A stretch of DNA of 64,000 nt from an uncultured Blautia sp. (GCA_934394545.1 CAKRRG010000005.1:31350-95349); one strand, 5' to 3'. Counted from the stretch's first letter, positions 37,328-46,723 are shown. The notes: generated by a model not told the origin, from the letters alone. Made by a program: numbers and translations.

Positions 37328-38362
37328 ATGTCATTATTTAAAGGAAAAACACTTATGATCACCGGTGGTACAGGTTCTTTTGGAAATGTGGTTTTAAACC
37401 GTTTCCTTCAGACAGATATTGGAGAAATCCGTGTATTCTCTCGTGATGAGAAGAAGCAGGATGATATGCGTCACGATTTCCAGGTTCGTATGCCTGAGGT
37501 TGCGGATAAAATTAAATTCTACATCGGTGATGTCCGTGATCTGCAGTCTTGCAAGAATGCAATGCACGGTGTGGATTACATATTCCATGCGGCAGCTCTA
37601 AAGCAGGTTCCGTCCTGTGAGTTCTTCCCGATGGAAGCGGTGAAAACAAATATTGTTGGTACGGATAATGTTTTAACAGCAGCAATCGAAGAAGGGGTTG
37701 AGGCAGTTATCTGTCTTTCCACAGATAAGGCAGCATATCCGATCAATGCTATGGGCAAGTCCAAATCTCTGGAAGAGTCTGTTGCCATTGCCAAGTCCAG
37801 ATATTCCGGTAAGACTAAGATCTGCTGTACACGTTATGGAAATGTTATGTGTTCCCGTGGTTCTGTGATCCCTCTTTGGATCGACCAGATCAAAGCTGGC
37901 AACCCGATCACCGTTACGGAGCCGAACATGACCCGTTTCATCATGTCCCTTGAAGAAGCGGTTGACCTTGTCCTGTATGCGTTTGAGCATGGTGAGAATG
38001 GTGATCTTCTGATCATGAAGGCACCGGCCTGCTCTATCGGTCTTCAGGCAGAGGCAGTTTGTGAGATGTTCGGTGGAAAGAAAGAGGATATCAAAGTGAT
38101 CGGTATCCGTCATGGTGAGAAGATGTATGAGACACTCCTTACCAATGAGGAATGTGCCAAGGCAGTTGATCTTGGTGGCTTCTACAGAGTACCTGCAGAT
38201 AACCGTGGCCTGAATTATGACAAGTATTTCAAAGATGGTGATGTTGAAAGAAATAAACTGACTGAGTTTAATTCCAATAATACAAAGCTTCTAAATAAAG
38301 AAGAGATCAAGGCTAAGATGCTGGAGCTTTCCTATATCCAGGAAAGATTGGCAGAAGAATAA
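37328..38362 (+). CDS. capE: UDP-GlcNAc 4,6-dehydratase, inverting (CapE)
   Basis: 344-residue SDR enzyme that converts UDP-GlcNAc to the 4-keto-6-deoxy-L-arabino sugar, first step to UDP-L-FucNAc. The NAD(P) loop is TGGTGSFGN (about 13-21), with VDYIFHAAALKQVPS and a CLSTDKAAYPINAMGKSK segment where Met again takes the Tyr place, as in FlaA1/CapE. GGAGG precedes the ATG. It begins a cassette with capG- and capF-like genes and is much less AT-rich than the preceding ten genes. Confidence 0.9.
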   Translation: MSLFKGKTLMITGGTGSFGNVVLNRFLQTDIGEIRVFSRDEKKQDDMRHDFQVRMPEVADKIKFYIGDVRDLQSCKNAMHGVDYIFHAAALKQVPSCEFFPMEAVKTNIVGTDNVLTAAIEEGVEAVICLSTDKAAYPINAMGKSKSLEESVAIAKSRYSGKTKICCTRYGNVMCSRGSVIPLWIDQIKAGNPITVTEPNMTRFIMSLEEAVDLVLYAFEHGENGDLLIMKAPACSIGLQAEAVCEMFGGKKEDIKVIGIRHGEKMYETLLTNEECAKAVDLGGFYRVPADNRGLNYDKYFKDGDVERNKLTEFNSNNTKLLNKEEIKAKMLELSYIQERLAEE

Positions 38363-38379
38363 ACAGAAAGAGTGATTTC

Positions 38380-38877
38380 ATGAAGAAGCGGCTGGTGATC
38401 CTTGGCTCCGGAGGCTATGGAAGGACTGTGTATGATATTGCAGAACAGCTTGGTTATGCCATAACGGTTCTGGACGATTCCGATAAAGAGCATCCACTTG
38501 ATTCTTTTTCCCTTTATATAAATGAGAACACCGAATTTATCCCTGCCTTTGGGAATAATGAATTCCGTCTAAAGTGGATGGATCAGATTGAAGGCGCAGG
38601 AGGAACACTTGCCACGCTTATCCATCCGACGGCTTATGTATCCCCAAAAGCACAGGTCTCCAAAGGCTGTGTGGTTTTGCCGGGAGCCGTAATTAACACT
38701 GGAAGCAGAGTGGGAAAAGGGTGTATCATAAACCTGGGAGCCGTAATGGATCACGATGTTATTCTGGGAGACGGAGTACATCTGTGTGTCCGGTGTATTG
38801 TGAAGGGTGAGAACCGGATCTCGCGTTGTGAGAAGATTGAGGCAGGAGAAATAGTGGAACGGGCTGCCAGGGCGTAG
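38380..38877 (+). CDS. PglD-like sugar N-acetyltransferase, short form
   Basis: 165 residues with an N-terminal Rossmann-like part (RLVILGSGGYGRTVYDIAEQ) and a left-handed beta-helix (hexapeptide repeats from about 90: AYVSPKAQVSKGCVVLPGAV, INLGAVMDHDVILGDG). The catalytic His of PglD/NeuD enzymes fits the MDHDV segment. The family usually has 195-215 residues; here the last coils of the helix are replaced by a short charged tail. It may acetylate the 4-amino sugar made by the PglF- and PglE-like enzymes at the locus start. Placement inside the capE-capF cassette is unusual. Confidence 0.7.
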   Translation: MKKRLVILGSGGYGRTVYDIAEQLGYAITVLDDSDKEHPLDSFSLYINENTEFIPAFGNNEFRLKWMDQIEGAGGTLATLIHPTAYVSPKAQVSKGCVVLPGAVINTGSRVGKGCIINLGAVMDHDVILGDGVHLCVRCIVKGENRISRCEKIEAGEIVERAARA

Positions 38878-38897
38878 CTGTTCTGATGGGAGAGAAT

Positions 38898-40094
38898 ATG
38901 ATGATAGAACATAATTTTAACTGGAAAAATGACGGCCGTACCAAGGTGATGATCGGCTGCGGGACCCGTCCCGAGATCATCCGTCTTGCTGCGGTGATCA
39001 AAAGATGCAGGGAATATTTTGATTGTTGTGTTGTATATTACAACCAGAACTGGGACAGGAACCTTTCCACAGTTTTCTGGGAGGATTTCGAGCTGACCAA
39101 TACCTTTGGGGAATTTGGTCCGGATATCCTGGTACCGGTTGTGGGAGAGAACCTTGGCGTGACCTGTGGGAATATCCTTGGAAGAAGCTATGAATTGTTG
39201 AGCGAGCTGCAGCCGGATGGCTATCTGGTATTGGGAGATACCAATTCCTGCTTATCTGCCATCTCAGCAAAGAGATTACATATCCCTCTTTTCCATATGG
39301 AGGCCGGAAACAGATGTAAGGATGAATGCCTTCCGGAGGAGACCAACAGACGTATCGTGGATGTGATCTCCGATGTAAACCTCTGCTATTCTGAGTTTGC
39401 CCGTAAATATCTTGCAGATACAGGGCTTCCTAAGGAGAGGACCTATCAGACAGGTTCCCCTATGGCAGAGGTCCTCCGCATGAACCTTGAGAAGATCCAG
39501 AAGAGTGATGTGCTGGAAAGACTTGGACTTGAGAAGGATAAATATATTCTGCTTTCCGCACACCGTGAGGAGAACATTGATTCCGAGAAGAACTTCTTAA
39601 GCCTTTTCACTGCGATCAATGCACTTGCAGAGAAGTATGATATGCCGATCCTTTATTCCTGCCATCCGAGAAGTAAGAACAGATTAGAGAAGAGCGGGTT
39701 CCAGCTTGATCCAAGAGTCAGGGTGAATGAGCCGCTTGGCTTCAATGATTATAACAAGCTCCAGATGAATGCACTGGCGATCGTATCGGATTCCGGTACC
39801 CTGCCGGAGGAGAGCTCCTTCTATCTTTCCATTGGTCATCCCATTGCGGCTGTCTGTATCCGTACATCCACAGAAAGACCGGAAGCCTTGGAAGCGGGAG
39901 ATTTTATCCTGGCCGGCATCACAACCAAAGAGCTTCTGAACGCTACCGATATGGCAATCGAGATGAAGCAGAAGGGAGTGCTTGGCAAACCGTGCCCGGA
40001 TTATGTGGATGAAACCGTGTCCATGAAGGTTGTCCGCATCATCCAGGGATATGTAAATGTAGTCAACAAGATGGTCTGGAGAAAAGAACAGTAA
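38898..40094 (+). CDS. UDP-N-acetylglucosamine 2-epimerase family (CapG/WecB-like)
   Basis: 398 residues. Non-hydrolysing 2-epimerase fold: GCGTRPEIIRLAAVI (about 18-32), VLGDTNSCLSA, HMEAGNRCKDECLPEETNRR and SDSGTLPEESSF. In the CapE-CapF-CapG pathway this enzyme inverts C2 of the CapF product to give UDP-L-FucNAc. ATG 38898 has GGGAGAG upstream; the in-frame ATG 38886 does not. The order here is capE, PglD-like, capG-like, capF, while Staphylococcus has capE-capF-capG. Confidence 0.88.
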   Translation: MMIEHNFNWKNDGRTKVMIGCGTRPEIIRLAAVIKRCREYFDCCVVYYNQNWDRNLSTVFWEDFELTNTFGEFGPDILVPVVGENLGVTCGNILGRSYELLSELQPDGYLVLGDTNSCLSAISAKRLHIPLFHMEAGNRCKDECLPEETNRRIVDVISDVNLCYSEFARKYLADTGLPKERTYQTGSPMAEVLRMNLEKIQKSDVLERLGLEKDKYILLSAHREENIDSEKNFLSLFTAINALAEKYDMPILYSCHPRSKNRLEKSGFQLDPRVRVNEPLGFNDYNKLQMNALAIVSDSGTLPEESSFYLSIGHPIAAVCIRTSTERPEALEAGDFILAGITTKELLNATDMAIEMKQKGVLGKPCPDYVDETVSMKVVRIIQGYVNVVNKMVWRKEQ

Positions 40095-40116
40095 ATACGA
40101 TAGGGGTAGTGAGATT

Positions 40117-41310
40117 ATGAACATACTGGTTACCGGTGCGAAAGGAATGGTAGGCACCGCACTTGTAAATAATTTAAAGAATATCCGGGATGGAAAAAAC
40201 AGAACCCGAAACATTGAGATCAATGAGATCTACGAATATGACCTGAACAATACAGACGAGGAATTAGACGCATATTGTGAAAAAGCAGATTTCGTATTTA
40301 ATCTTGCAGGGGTCAACCGTCCGGAAAAACCGGAAGATTTCATGAAAGGGAATTTTGGCTTTGCGTCCCAGCTTCTTGATACATTAAAGAAACACAATAA
40401 CAAAGCGGGAATCATGCTTTCTTCTTCCGTCCAGGCAACATTGGCAGGACGCTTCGGAAACAGCGAATACGGACGGAGCAAAAAGGCAGGGGAAGAGTTG
40501 TTCTTCACATATGGAGAAGAAACAGGCGCTCCTGTATATGTGTACCGATTTGTAAACCTAATGGGACACAGCCGTCCGAAATACAATTCCGCGATCTCAA
40601 CCTTCTGCTGGGCGGTTGCAAATGATGAAGAGTTTACAGTAAACGACAGAAGCACAGAGCTGGAAGTCCTTTATATTGATGACCTTGTAGAGGGCATGTT
40701 TGACCTTCTGGAAGGAAAAGAGCAGCACTGTGAATTCCATGGCGTAGAGACGGTATTGGCTGAGAACGGCCGTTACTGCTGTGTACCAGTCACACACAAA
40801 GCCACATTAGGTGAGATCGTAGACTTATTAGAAAAATTCAAAGCCCAGCCGGTTTCCTTAATGATGCCAAAGTGCCCGGACGGCTCCTTTGCAAAGAAGC
40901 TTTTCAGCCTTTACTTAACATATTTACCAACAGACAAATTTAAATACGCCATGAAAATGAACTGCGACGTTCGCGGCTCTTTTACAGAGCTGGTCCATAC
41001 CGTAGACTGCGGACAGGTCAGCATCAACATCAGCAAACCGGGGATCACGAAAGGACAGCACTGGCACAACAGCAAATGGGAACAGTTCATCGTGGTACAC
41101 GGCCATGGACTTATCCAGGAACGTAACATTAACACAGGAGAAACCGTAGAATTTGAAGTTTCCGGAGAGAAAATAGAAGCCATCTATATGATACCGGGAT
41201 GGACCCATAACATCATCAACTTATCAGAGACAGAAGATCTGGTAACCGTCATGACATGCAACGAGATCTTTGATCCAGGACATCCGGACACCTTCTTCGA
41301 ACCGGTATAA
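40117..41310 (+). CDS. capF: Bifunctional UDP-sugar reductase/C3 epimerase (CapF)
   Basis: 397 residues. N-terminal SDR domain (about 1-245: NILVTGAKGMVG, VFNLAGVNRP, SSVQATLAGRFGNSEYGRSKKAGE with the catalytic Tyr-Lys) and a C-terminal cupin (about 250-397: GITKGQHWHNSKWEQFIVVHG with His ligands, WTHNIINLSE). The cupin epimerises C3 and the SDR reduces C4 with NADPH. Complete length for CapF. It closes the polysaccharide operon; a terminator follows. Confidence 0.93.
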   Translation: MNILVTGAKGMVGTALVNNLKNIRDGKNRTRNIEINEIYEYDLNNTDEELDAYCEKADFVFNLAGVNRPEKPEDFMKGNFGFASQLLDTLKKHNNKAGIMLSSSVQATLAGRFGNSEYGRSKKAGEELFFTYGEETGAPVYVYRFVNLMGHSRPKYNSAISTFCWAVANDEEFTVNDRSTELEVLYIDDLVEGMFDLLEGKEQHCEFHGVETVLAENGRYCCVPVTHKATLGEIVDLLEKFKAQPVSLMMPKCPDGSFAKKLFSLYLTYLPTDKFKYAMKMNCDVRGSFTELVHTVDCGQVSINISKPGITKGQHWHNSKWEQFIVVHGHGLIQERNINTGETVEFEVSGEKIEAIYMIPGWTHNIINLSETEDLVTVMTCNEIFDPGHPDTFFEPV

Positions 41311-41380
41311 TCTTAACGGCGACGGTTAGAGGAACTTATGTTTTAATGAATTAATTTTTAAAAGCCTTGTGATATAAGAA

Positions 41381-41412
41381 TGGGGAGGACTTCCTCCCCA
41401 AAATATTTTTTC
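41381..41412 (+). terminator. Terminator of the polysaccharide operon
   Basis: Perfect 9-bp stem TGGGGAGGA (41381-41389) with TCCTCCCCA (41392-41400) and a tight 2-base turn, followed by AAATATTTTTTC. It could also serve the converging minus-strand phosphatase gene. Confidence 0.88.
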
Positions 41413-41451
41413 AAAACTTACACAAAAAACTTGACACCCCCTTATAAAAAA

Positions 41452-42051
41452 TTAGATGTCCACGGTATAGAAAGGATTTAATCGTATTTTTTCAATTATT
41501 TCTTTACTAATAGTAAATGATTTTGGAGTTAGGTAGGATTCAAATTGTGAAAAAACATTACTTAGTCTATCTCCAGTTATTAATGATTTCATAACCCTAA
41601 ACACACCATTATGTGTTACTATCAATATGTTGGAATTTTCTTCATAAATCTCGCTTAAAAAATTTGAAATACGTTCTATCATGTGTTTGTAGGATTCACC
41701 ATGTGGCGGACAATAATAAACATCCATAATTCCGTGAGAAAATGCCGCGGGATATTTGGCTTGTATAGATTCCTTTGTGTTGCCCTCCCAATCACCTAGA
41801 TTTCGTTCTCTTAAACGTTCATCAATGATAATATCATATTTATTATTATTAATAGCATATGCTGTTTCATGGGCTCTTTTGTATGGGGATGAGTATACAG
41901 CGTTAAAAATAGTACCATCTAGTTGTTTACGCACTTCTAAAACAAGATTTTTATCGATTGGCTCTGGTGGAATATCAAGACTTCCCATAAAAATTCCTTT
42001 TTTATTATATTTTGTAGGTGCATGACGTATAATAGTTATATTTGTAGACAT
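41452..42051 (-). CDS. Histidine phosphatase family protein
   Basis: 199 residues of the phosphoglycerate mutase-like fold. The active set is present: RHAPT (Arg9, His10; Ala in place of Gly), SSPYKRAHET with the second Arg, the acid in RLRERNLGDWEG and the second His in VTHNGVFR. So a competent phosphatase, not a mutase by length. AAAGGAAC precedes the start. It is the most downstream gene of the minus-strand group but separated from the hydrolase by about 410 bases of hairpins, so co-transcription is uncertain. Substrate unknown. Confidence 0.82.
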   Translation of the reverse strand: MSTNITIIRHAPTKYNKKGIFMGSLDIPPEPIDKNLVLEVRKQLDGTIFNAVYSSPYKRAHETAYAINNNKYDIIIDERLRERNLGDWEGNTKESIQAKYPAAFSHGIMDVYYCPPHGESYKHMIERISNFLSEIYEENSNILIVTHNGVFRVMKSLITGDRLSNVFSQFESYLTPKSFTISKEIIEKIRLNPFYTVDI

Positions 42052-42207
42052 AATTTGTTCCTTTCTTAAAATCGTAGCTTACCTTGTAGAAATTTTTGTA
42101 GCATGATTAATGAAGTAAGTATAGCTACTAAATATTAATTCTTGTTTTAAGAAACTATGTTGCCGACAATAAAGAAAATGCAATTTTCTGAAATATTTTA
42201 ATCGAAT

Positions 42208-42366
42208 CAAGCAAGTCCACTGCTTCAATTTCGCAAAGCAATAAGCAGTGGGTTGGGACTTGCTTGTATCAGGAGTGGTGCAAACCACCCCTGATAAGCT
42301 GCGGAGCAGCATTCGGTTATGAGCAAGTAGCGAAGTGGATTGCGAATATCCGCTTGACTAATAATA
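42208..42366. repeat. Composite hairpin region with dispersed repeat copy B
   Basis: Three nested or adjacent hairpins: CAAGCAAGTCC (42208-42218) with GGACTTGCTTG (42256-42266), enclosing ACTGCTT/AAGCAGT; ATCAGG-A-GTGGT (42268-42279) with ACCAC-C-CCTGAT (42284-42295) capped by GCAA, a GNRA-type tetraloop; and GTGGAT/ATCCGC near 42334-42352, which is the copy of the repeat at 9834. The 410-base gap between the two minus-strand genes consists mainly of this structure. No coding sequence is supported. Confidence 0.65.
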
Positions 42367-42461
42367 AATTGGTTTCTCAACTGCCGGGCAATATAGAGTT
42401 TAGAATGGAAATATTCAATCCTAAATGGGTAGATTCCTCAATGCTTGCATCGGGGCATTTA

Positions 42462-43232
42462 TTAAGATTTAAAAAAATCTATTACGTCTTGAGATACATT
42501 GTCTATTTCTTCATATAATGAATGAGAAGCATTATAATATTTAATTGGGATTCTATATTTTTTGCAGAATTGTTCATTATATTTTGTATCAAGAATAACG
42601 TCACATGTACCTGTCATAACAATGATCCTATCTGTATACTTTTGTAATTCAGAAACTTTGTATTTTTTACATTCCTCTATCATTTTATACCCAAAACGAA
42701 AATTCTTAGCACCAACTATAGTATAACCATTGCTAAGCAAAGAGCCATCTGCATATGCTTTATATATATCTTTTCCAAACACTGATTCTGGGTTTAAAAA
42801 GCAACTTTCTAAAGGAAAAATACATGGACTAAAAAGAACTATCTTTGAAGGGATTATGTTTGGATTTTGTGAAAGAAAATTATCCAATACAGCTGCACCG
42901 TAAGAGAATGCTAAGAAATATACATTCTTAGAATCAACAACTTCTTGAGAAAAAACACGTTCTAATTCGTCTGTGCTCTTAGATAAACAAACGTCATAGT
43001 CATTACCTTCGCTATCGCCATGTCCAGAAAAATCAAACAGTACTACTTTATTTCCTAAAGCACATAATTTTTCAGCAAGAATTTGAAAATATGAATCTTC
43101 TGGCACTCGACCTTTTCTACAACCTGTTATACCATGACAGAAAATGATAGTAGTTTTTATTATTTCAGGAATATATACTTCTACAAAAATTTTATCATTT
43201 GAATTGTTAAGTATGGTTTTTGTTTGTTTCAT
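42462..43232 (-). CDS. Alpha/beta hydrolase
   Basis: 256 residues. Oxyanion motif IIFCHGITG, VVLFDFSGHGDSEG, nucleophile elbow AFSYGA (about 108; Ala replaces the first Gly of GxSxG), acid in VMTGTCDVILD and catalytic His in ASHSLYEE. Serine-hydrolase triad is therefore complete. Its ATG overlaps the end of the RtcB-like gene by four bases (ATGA), so the two are translated together. Could be an esterase, acyl hydrolase or peptidase; no substrate can be inferred. Confidence 0.8.
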   Translation of the reverse strand: MKQTKTILNNSNDKIFVEVYIPEIIKTTIIFCHGITGCRKGRVPEDSYFQILAEKLCALGNKVVLFDFSGHGDSEGNDYDVCLSKSTDELERVFSQEVVDSKNVYFLAFSYGAAVLDNFLSQNPNIIPSKIVLFSPCIFPLESCFLNPESVFGKDIYKAYADGSLLSNGYTIVGAKNFRFGYKMIEECKKYKVSELQKYTDRIIVMTGTCDVILDTKYNEQFCKKYRIPIKYYNASHSLYEEIDNVSQDVIDFFKS

Positions 43233-44329
43233 TGGAAATCCTCCTTTTTAATATTAAAATTTTTAAATCCATCTTTATTAATACTAAATAATGGGTGTGC
43301 TGTCAACTCAATAGTTGCATTACATTTCTTTAAAATCTGATTTAAATTATGTTGATAATCTTCAAAATTACTATCAGTAAATCGTATTTTCCTTCCAGAA
43401 AGATTGGCAATATCGGTATCGGATGATATTAATTGCTTATTAATAATAAGTTGTTTTTTCTTAAAAGAAATGAAAGGCAGATCAATAATAGTTCCTAATC
43501 CGTGGGGCATTAACCATTGTGCATCATCATTTGTCTGTATTGGTTTTACAATATAAATATCTCGTCCTGGAGCTGTAAGTAATACAGCGTATTTTTTTGA
43601 CCAAGAACAACCTATGGCAATTGAATTTGTAGTTGGCATTCCATAGTGAGGAACATAGAGCAATTCTTTATCGAGGATATCATGGAATAATAAATCTGCC
43701 ATATATTTCATACGAAAATGATTAACATCTTTTAGACTAACAGCAATTTCTGAAAAATATTCAGCTTCTTTTCCTGTTAAATATCTCAAAAATCTATTTC
43801 CATCATCTGATTCCACTATATGAAGATTGTTATAATACCATACAGATTCTTCTGGATATAATGATTTATTTGGAATACTTCTTTTGTATTCATCCGCTGA
43901 ACTATGCATAATTACGCAATATAGACCATTGTTTAATTGACAAATTGATATAAAGTGGTTTCCGCGTTCATAATTCCAATTGTATGAGCTATTCTTTAAT
44001 TTGGATTTTGCAGAAAGTACTCTTGATTTAAATTCTGAAAAAGAGATATCAGTATTAAGTAAAAAAACCGATACTCCACAAGAATTTATTGTAGAATCAA
44101 CTGGAATAAATGGAATCTCAGATTTCCAGCTTGCATACATTCCTGTAAAGAAACCACCTTTCATACGTATATAATTGTTTGCTAACCCTAAATCTGGCAT
44201 TGCGATTATTTCCACGTTTGGTGGGTGAATATTTTCTTTTATTAAGGCGTTTTTTATTAAATTTTCTGTAATTTCTAAAGAATGTAGTATTTCTAATTGT
44301 GTTAAATCGTTTATTGTATTATTTTTCAT
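43229..44329 (-). CDS. Diverged RtcB-like RNA ligase homologue
   Basis: 366 residues. No strong family match at first sight, but the RtcB pattern can be followed end to end: AMPDLGLA (43-50) for the MPDVH motif, INSCGVSVFLLNT (81-93) for the VDIGCGM strand (Cys84 kept, Asp replaced by Asn82), RGNHFISIC (122-130; His125), IMHSS (140-144; His142), LTGKEAEYF (184-192) for the GxxYF helix, VPHYG (226-230; His228) and MPHGLGT (274-280) for the HGAGR motif with the guanylylated His as His276. The Arg of HSGSRG and HGAGR are lost. Native RtcB joins RNA ends using Mn and GTP; here activity is uncertain. Tight operon with a STAND NTPase and a hydrolase. Confidence 0.68.
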   Translation of the reverse strand: MKNNTINDLTQLEILHSLEITENLIKNALIKENIHPPNVEIIAMPDLGLANNYIRMKGGFFTGMYASWKSEIPFIPVDSTINSCGVSVFLLNTDISFSEFKSRVLSAKSKLKNSSYNWNYERGNHFISICQLNNGLYCVIMHSSADEYKRSIPNKSLYPEESVWYYNNLHIVESDDGNRFLRYLTGKEAEYFSEIAVSLKDVNHFRMKYMADLLFHDILDKELLYVPHYGMPTTNSIAIGCSWSKKYAVLLTAPGRDIYIVKPIQTNDDAQWLMPHGLGTIIDLPFISFKKKQLIINKQLISSDTDIANLSGRKIRFTDSNFEDYQHNLNQILKKCNATIELTAHPLFSINKDGFKNFNIKKEDFQ

Positions 44330-44334
44330 GGTAA

Positions 44335-46674
44335 TTACCTCGATGATAATTGTTTTTGGAGTTCGTTATACTCTGCTGTATAGCGAGCATCATTTTCAAT
44401 AATTGAAGAATACTTTTCTAAATCGTTCATAATCTGTTTGCCCTTTTTATAATCTTTTTTTAAAGTAAGATAAGCGTTTGCCTGAATAAGAAGACTATGA
44501 GTAATTGCTCTTTGAAAATTAGTTTTTTCTGCATAAGAAACAGCTGTAGACAATAAGTGATTGATTTCATTAATTATGATATCATGATTCATAGAATCAG
44601 ATTCATTTGCTTCTCTTAACAAGCATTCACTATGCCATCTGAGACTAGCAACATAATCATGAACTATAAGACGAGTGTCTTCATTTATTTCAATTTTCTT
44701 GAGTATTACTTCAAGTTGTTTTTCATAAACAGTAAAGATTTCTAAAGCATTCTTATAAATACCTTTTGAATAATAATATAATCCCTTGGTGTATTGATAT
44801 TTTAAACGACTACCGTAAGCAATGTTGGTGTACTTTCTTTCAAGGTAATCAAGTCTATCAAAACATTTATCAATATTTTTCCAAAAATGGGATTTACAAG
44901 AAACGTTGCAGTGATAAACGAGAGAATCATATTCAGCTTGATAATCGCATAAATATTGCGCCGCAAGAGATCGATGAAAATGAATACTATTATCCCCATA
45001 GCCACTAATTCCTCTTGTATAGAAGAAATATTTAGTATTTTCTGAAATAATATAAAATTCTTTCCAAAGTTTTTGCTTTTCACAATAGGAAAGGACAGTC
45101 TTAATATTTTCAATTTCTCGCGCATTAGAATCACTATCAAGAATTTCTAATCGTTTAAAATTGTCAAAACAAAATCCAATTTGTTTTGAGAAATCAATAT
45201 AATAAGCTATCCATCGTTCAACAATCTCTCTACGGAGAGCATCATGCTTAGGGGATTTAACCTGCATAATAGCTCGCACCATAAAATACAGAGAGCATTT
45301 TACAGTATTTTGTGAATAGCGTTGATCCACTAAATACAAATTATGACATTGTAAAATAGATACCGCTAAAGGAGAACCATCAATAAGGTTTCCTGTTTGA
45401 TCAATACCTGAAAGCCCAGATACCTTACTTAGTTCTTGTAAAGTTACAGGAACAACAAAAAGTGAAAGTGCAATCAATAAGCACATGTTATTATCAGAGA
45501 GCATTGAAATAGATTTCTCTAAAATAAAATTATATGATTGATTATCGATATCAGGCAATTCATATTCATCACGAATTTTTGCAAAAGATATACCTGTACA
45601 AATTTTAACGGATATTGCAGATAATGTATGTATCATTAAATAGGGATTACCTTTGCATAAGGTGTATACATAATCATCTAATTCTGGAATTATTTGATGT
45701 GCTTCTGCAATATCTGAACGAGCCTCGCTCAAATTTTGAGCAATAAGTTTCCAGGCATTAGGGGTGAAGTTTTCAACGACAATTTCTTTAAATTTTGCGT
45801 GGTTATTAATGACTTTTCTGAATACACTGAGTTTTTCACTACATGTAATTATAACAAGAGTGTCTTCAGACGCCTTTTCTGCTAAAAAAGAAAGCACTTC
45901 TTCTTTTTCAGTGTTACTACAAAGGCATTCAAAACCATCAACAACAATAAGCGTTTTGGTTGATAAGAGTAACTGAGTAGCGATAACTATTTTTTCATTC
46001 ATGGAAAGATTACCAGTATTTTCCTGCTTAAAAGAAGAAAGAATGGTAACAATAAAATCATTGAATGAAATATTTCCATTTCTACAATCATTCCAAATTG
46101 CAACTTTATAATTATTTGAAGAATTATTATAATACTCTCTGGCAATCTTATTCGCAATAAATGATTTACCGGTACCGGGGAAACCGCTAAAGAATATTAT
46201 TTTGTGATTGGAAATACCTTTTTGTGCAAAATCGTATAATTGTTGACGTATAATTTGCTCATTATGCCGAAGCTGTGGAAGATTAGAAAAGCGATAATCA
46301 TTAGAAGGAGTTTGGGAAGAGACAGGATGTAATTGTCCAATCTCCTGATCTAATAAAGAGGTTATATAAGCTTCGGTAATTTCAGCATCTTGATCAATAG
46401 TACCATAAGTCATCAAGAAATTATATACTAAAGATCTTAGAACAACTACATCAGCATTTTTACCTTTACATTTTTTGATAAAAAATAAAGCGGCAGTTTT
46501 GGCCTCACTCCATTTAAAATTACGTTTATCACGTCCTACACTTTGAATAGATTTGACAGACATTCCGAGTTCATTTGAAAGGTCTTGCTCTAATGTAGTG
46601 GCACTTAAATCTAATTCATTTTTTACATAATCTCTGAGTGCTTTATATGATTTGGATTTTTTCGTAACCTTCAT
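44335..46674 (-). CDS. STAND (NB-ARC-like) NTPase
   Basis: 779 residues from ATG 46674, which has AGAAGG upstream; a GTG three codons earlier is less likely. N-terminal 115 residues form a charged helical domain of unknown type. The NTPase follows: Walker A GFPGTGKS (164-171), Walker B TLIVVDGFE (241-249, Asp246), sensor LVIITCSEKLSVF, then a helical winged region and a C-terminal helical repeat half (about 480-779) of TPR-like character. STAND proteins oligomerise on sensing a signal. It starts the operon with the RtcB-like and hydrolase genes (gaps 5 bases and -4 bases). Could be a transcription regulator or a defence sensor. Confidence 0.8.
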   Translation of the reverse strand: MKVTKKSKSYKALRDYVKNELDLSATTLEQDLSNELGMSVKSIQSVGRDKRNFKWSEAKTAALFFIKKCKGKNADVVVLRSLVYNFLMTYGTIDQDAEITEAYITSLLDQEIGQLHPVSSQTPSNDYRFSNLPQLRHNEQIIRQQLYDFAQKGISNHKIIFFSGFPGTGKSFIANKIAREYYNNSSNNYKVAIWNDCRNGNISFNDFIVTILSSFKQENTGNLSMNEKIVIATQLLLSTKTLIVVDGFECLCSNTEKEEVLSFLAEKASEDTLVIITCSEKLSVFRKVINNHAKFKEIVVENFTPNAWKLIAQNLSEARSDIAEAHQIIPELDDYVYTLCKGNPYLMIHTLSAISVKICTGISFAKIRDEYELPDIDNQSYNFILEKSISMLSDNNMCLLIALSLFVVPVTLQELSKVSGLSGIDQTGNLIDGSPLAVSILQCHNLYLVDQRYSQNTVKCSLYFMVRAIMQVKSPKHDALRREIVERWIAYYIDFSKQIGFCFDNFKRLEILDSDSNAREIENIKTVLSYCEKQKLWKEFYIISENTKYFFYTRGISGYGDNSIHFHRSLAAQYLCDYQAEYDSLVYHCNVSCKSHFWKNIDKCFDRLDYLERKYTNIAYGSRLKYQYTKGLYYYSKGIYKNALEIFTVYEKQLEVILKKIEINEDTRLIVHDYVASLRWHSECLLREANESDSMNHDIIINEINHLLSTAVSYAEKTNFQRAITHSLLIQANAYLTLKKDYKKGKQIMNDLEKYSSIIENDARYTAEYNELQKQLSSR

Positions 46675-46723
46675 TGTAATCACCTTCTAACTTAAATTAC
46701 ATTTTTCTAAGTTCTTGATTATT

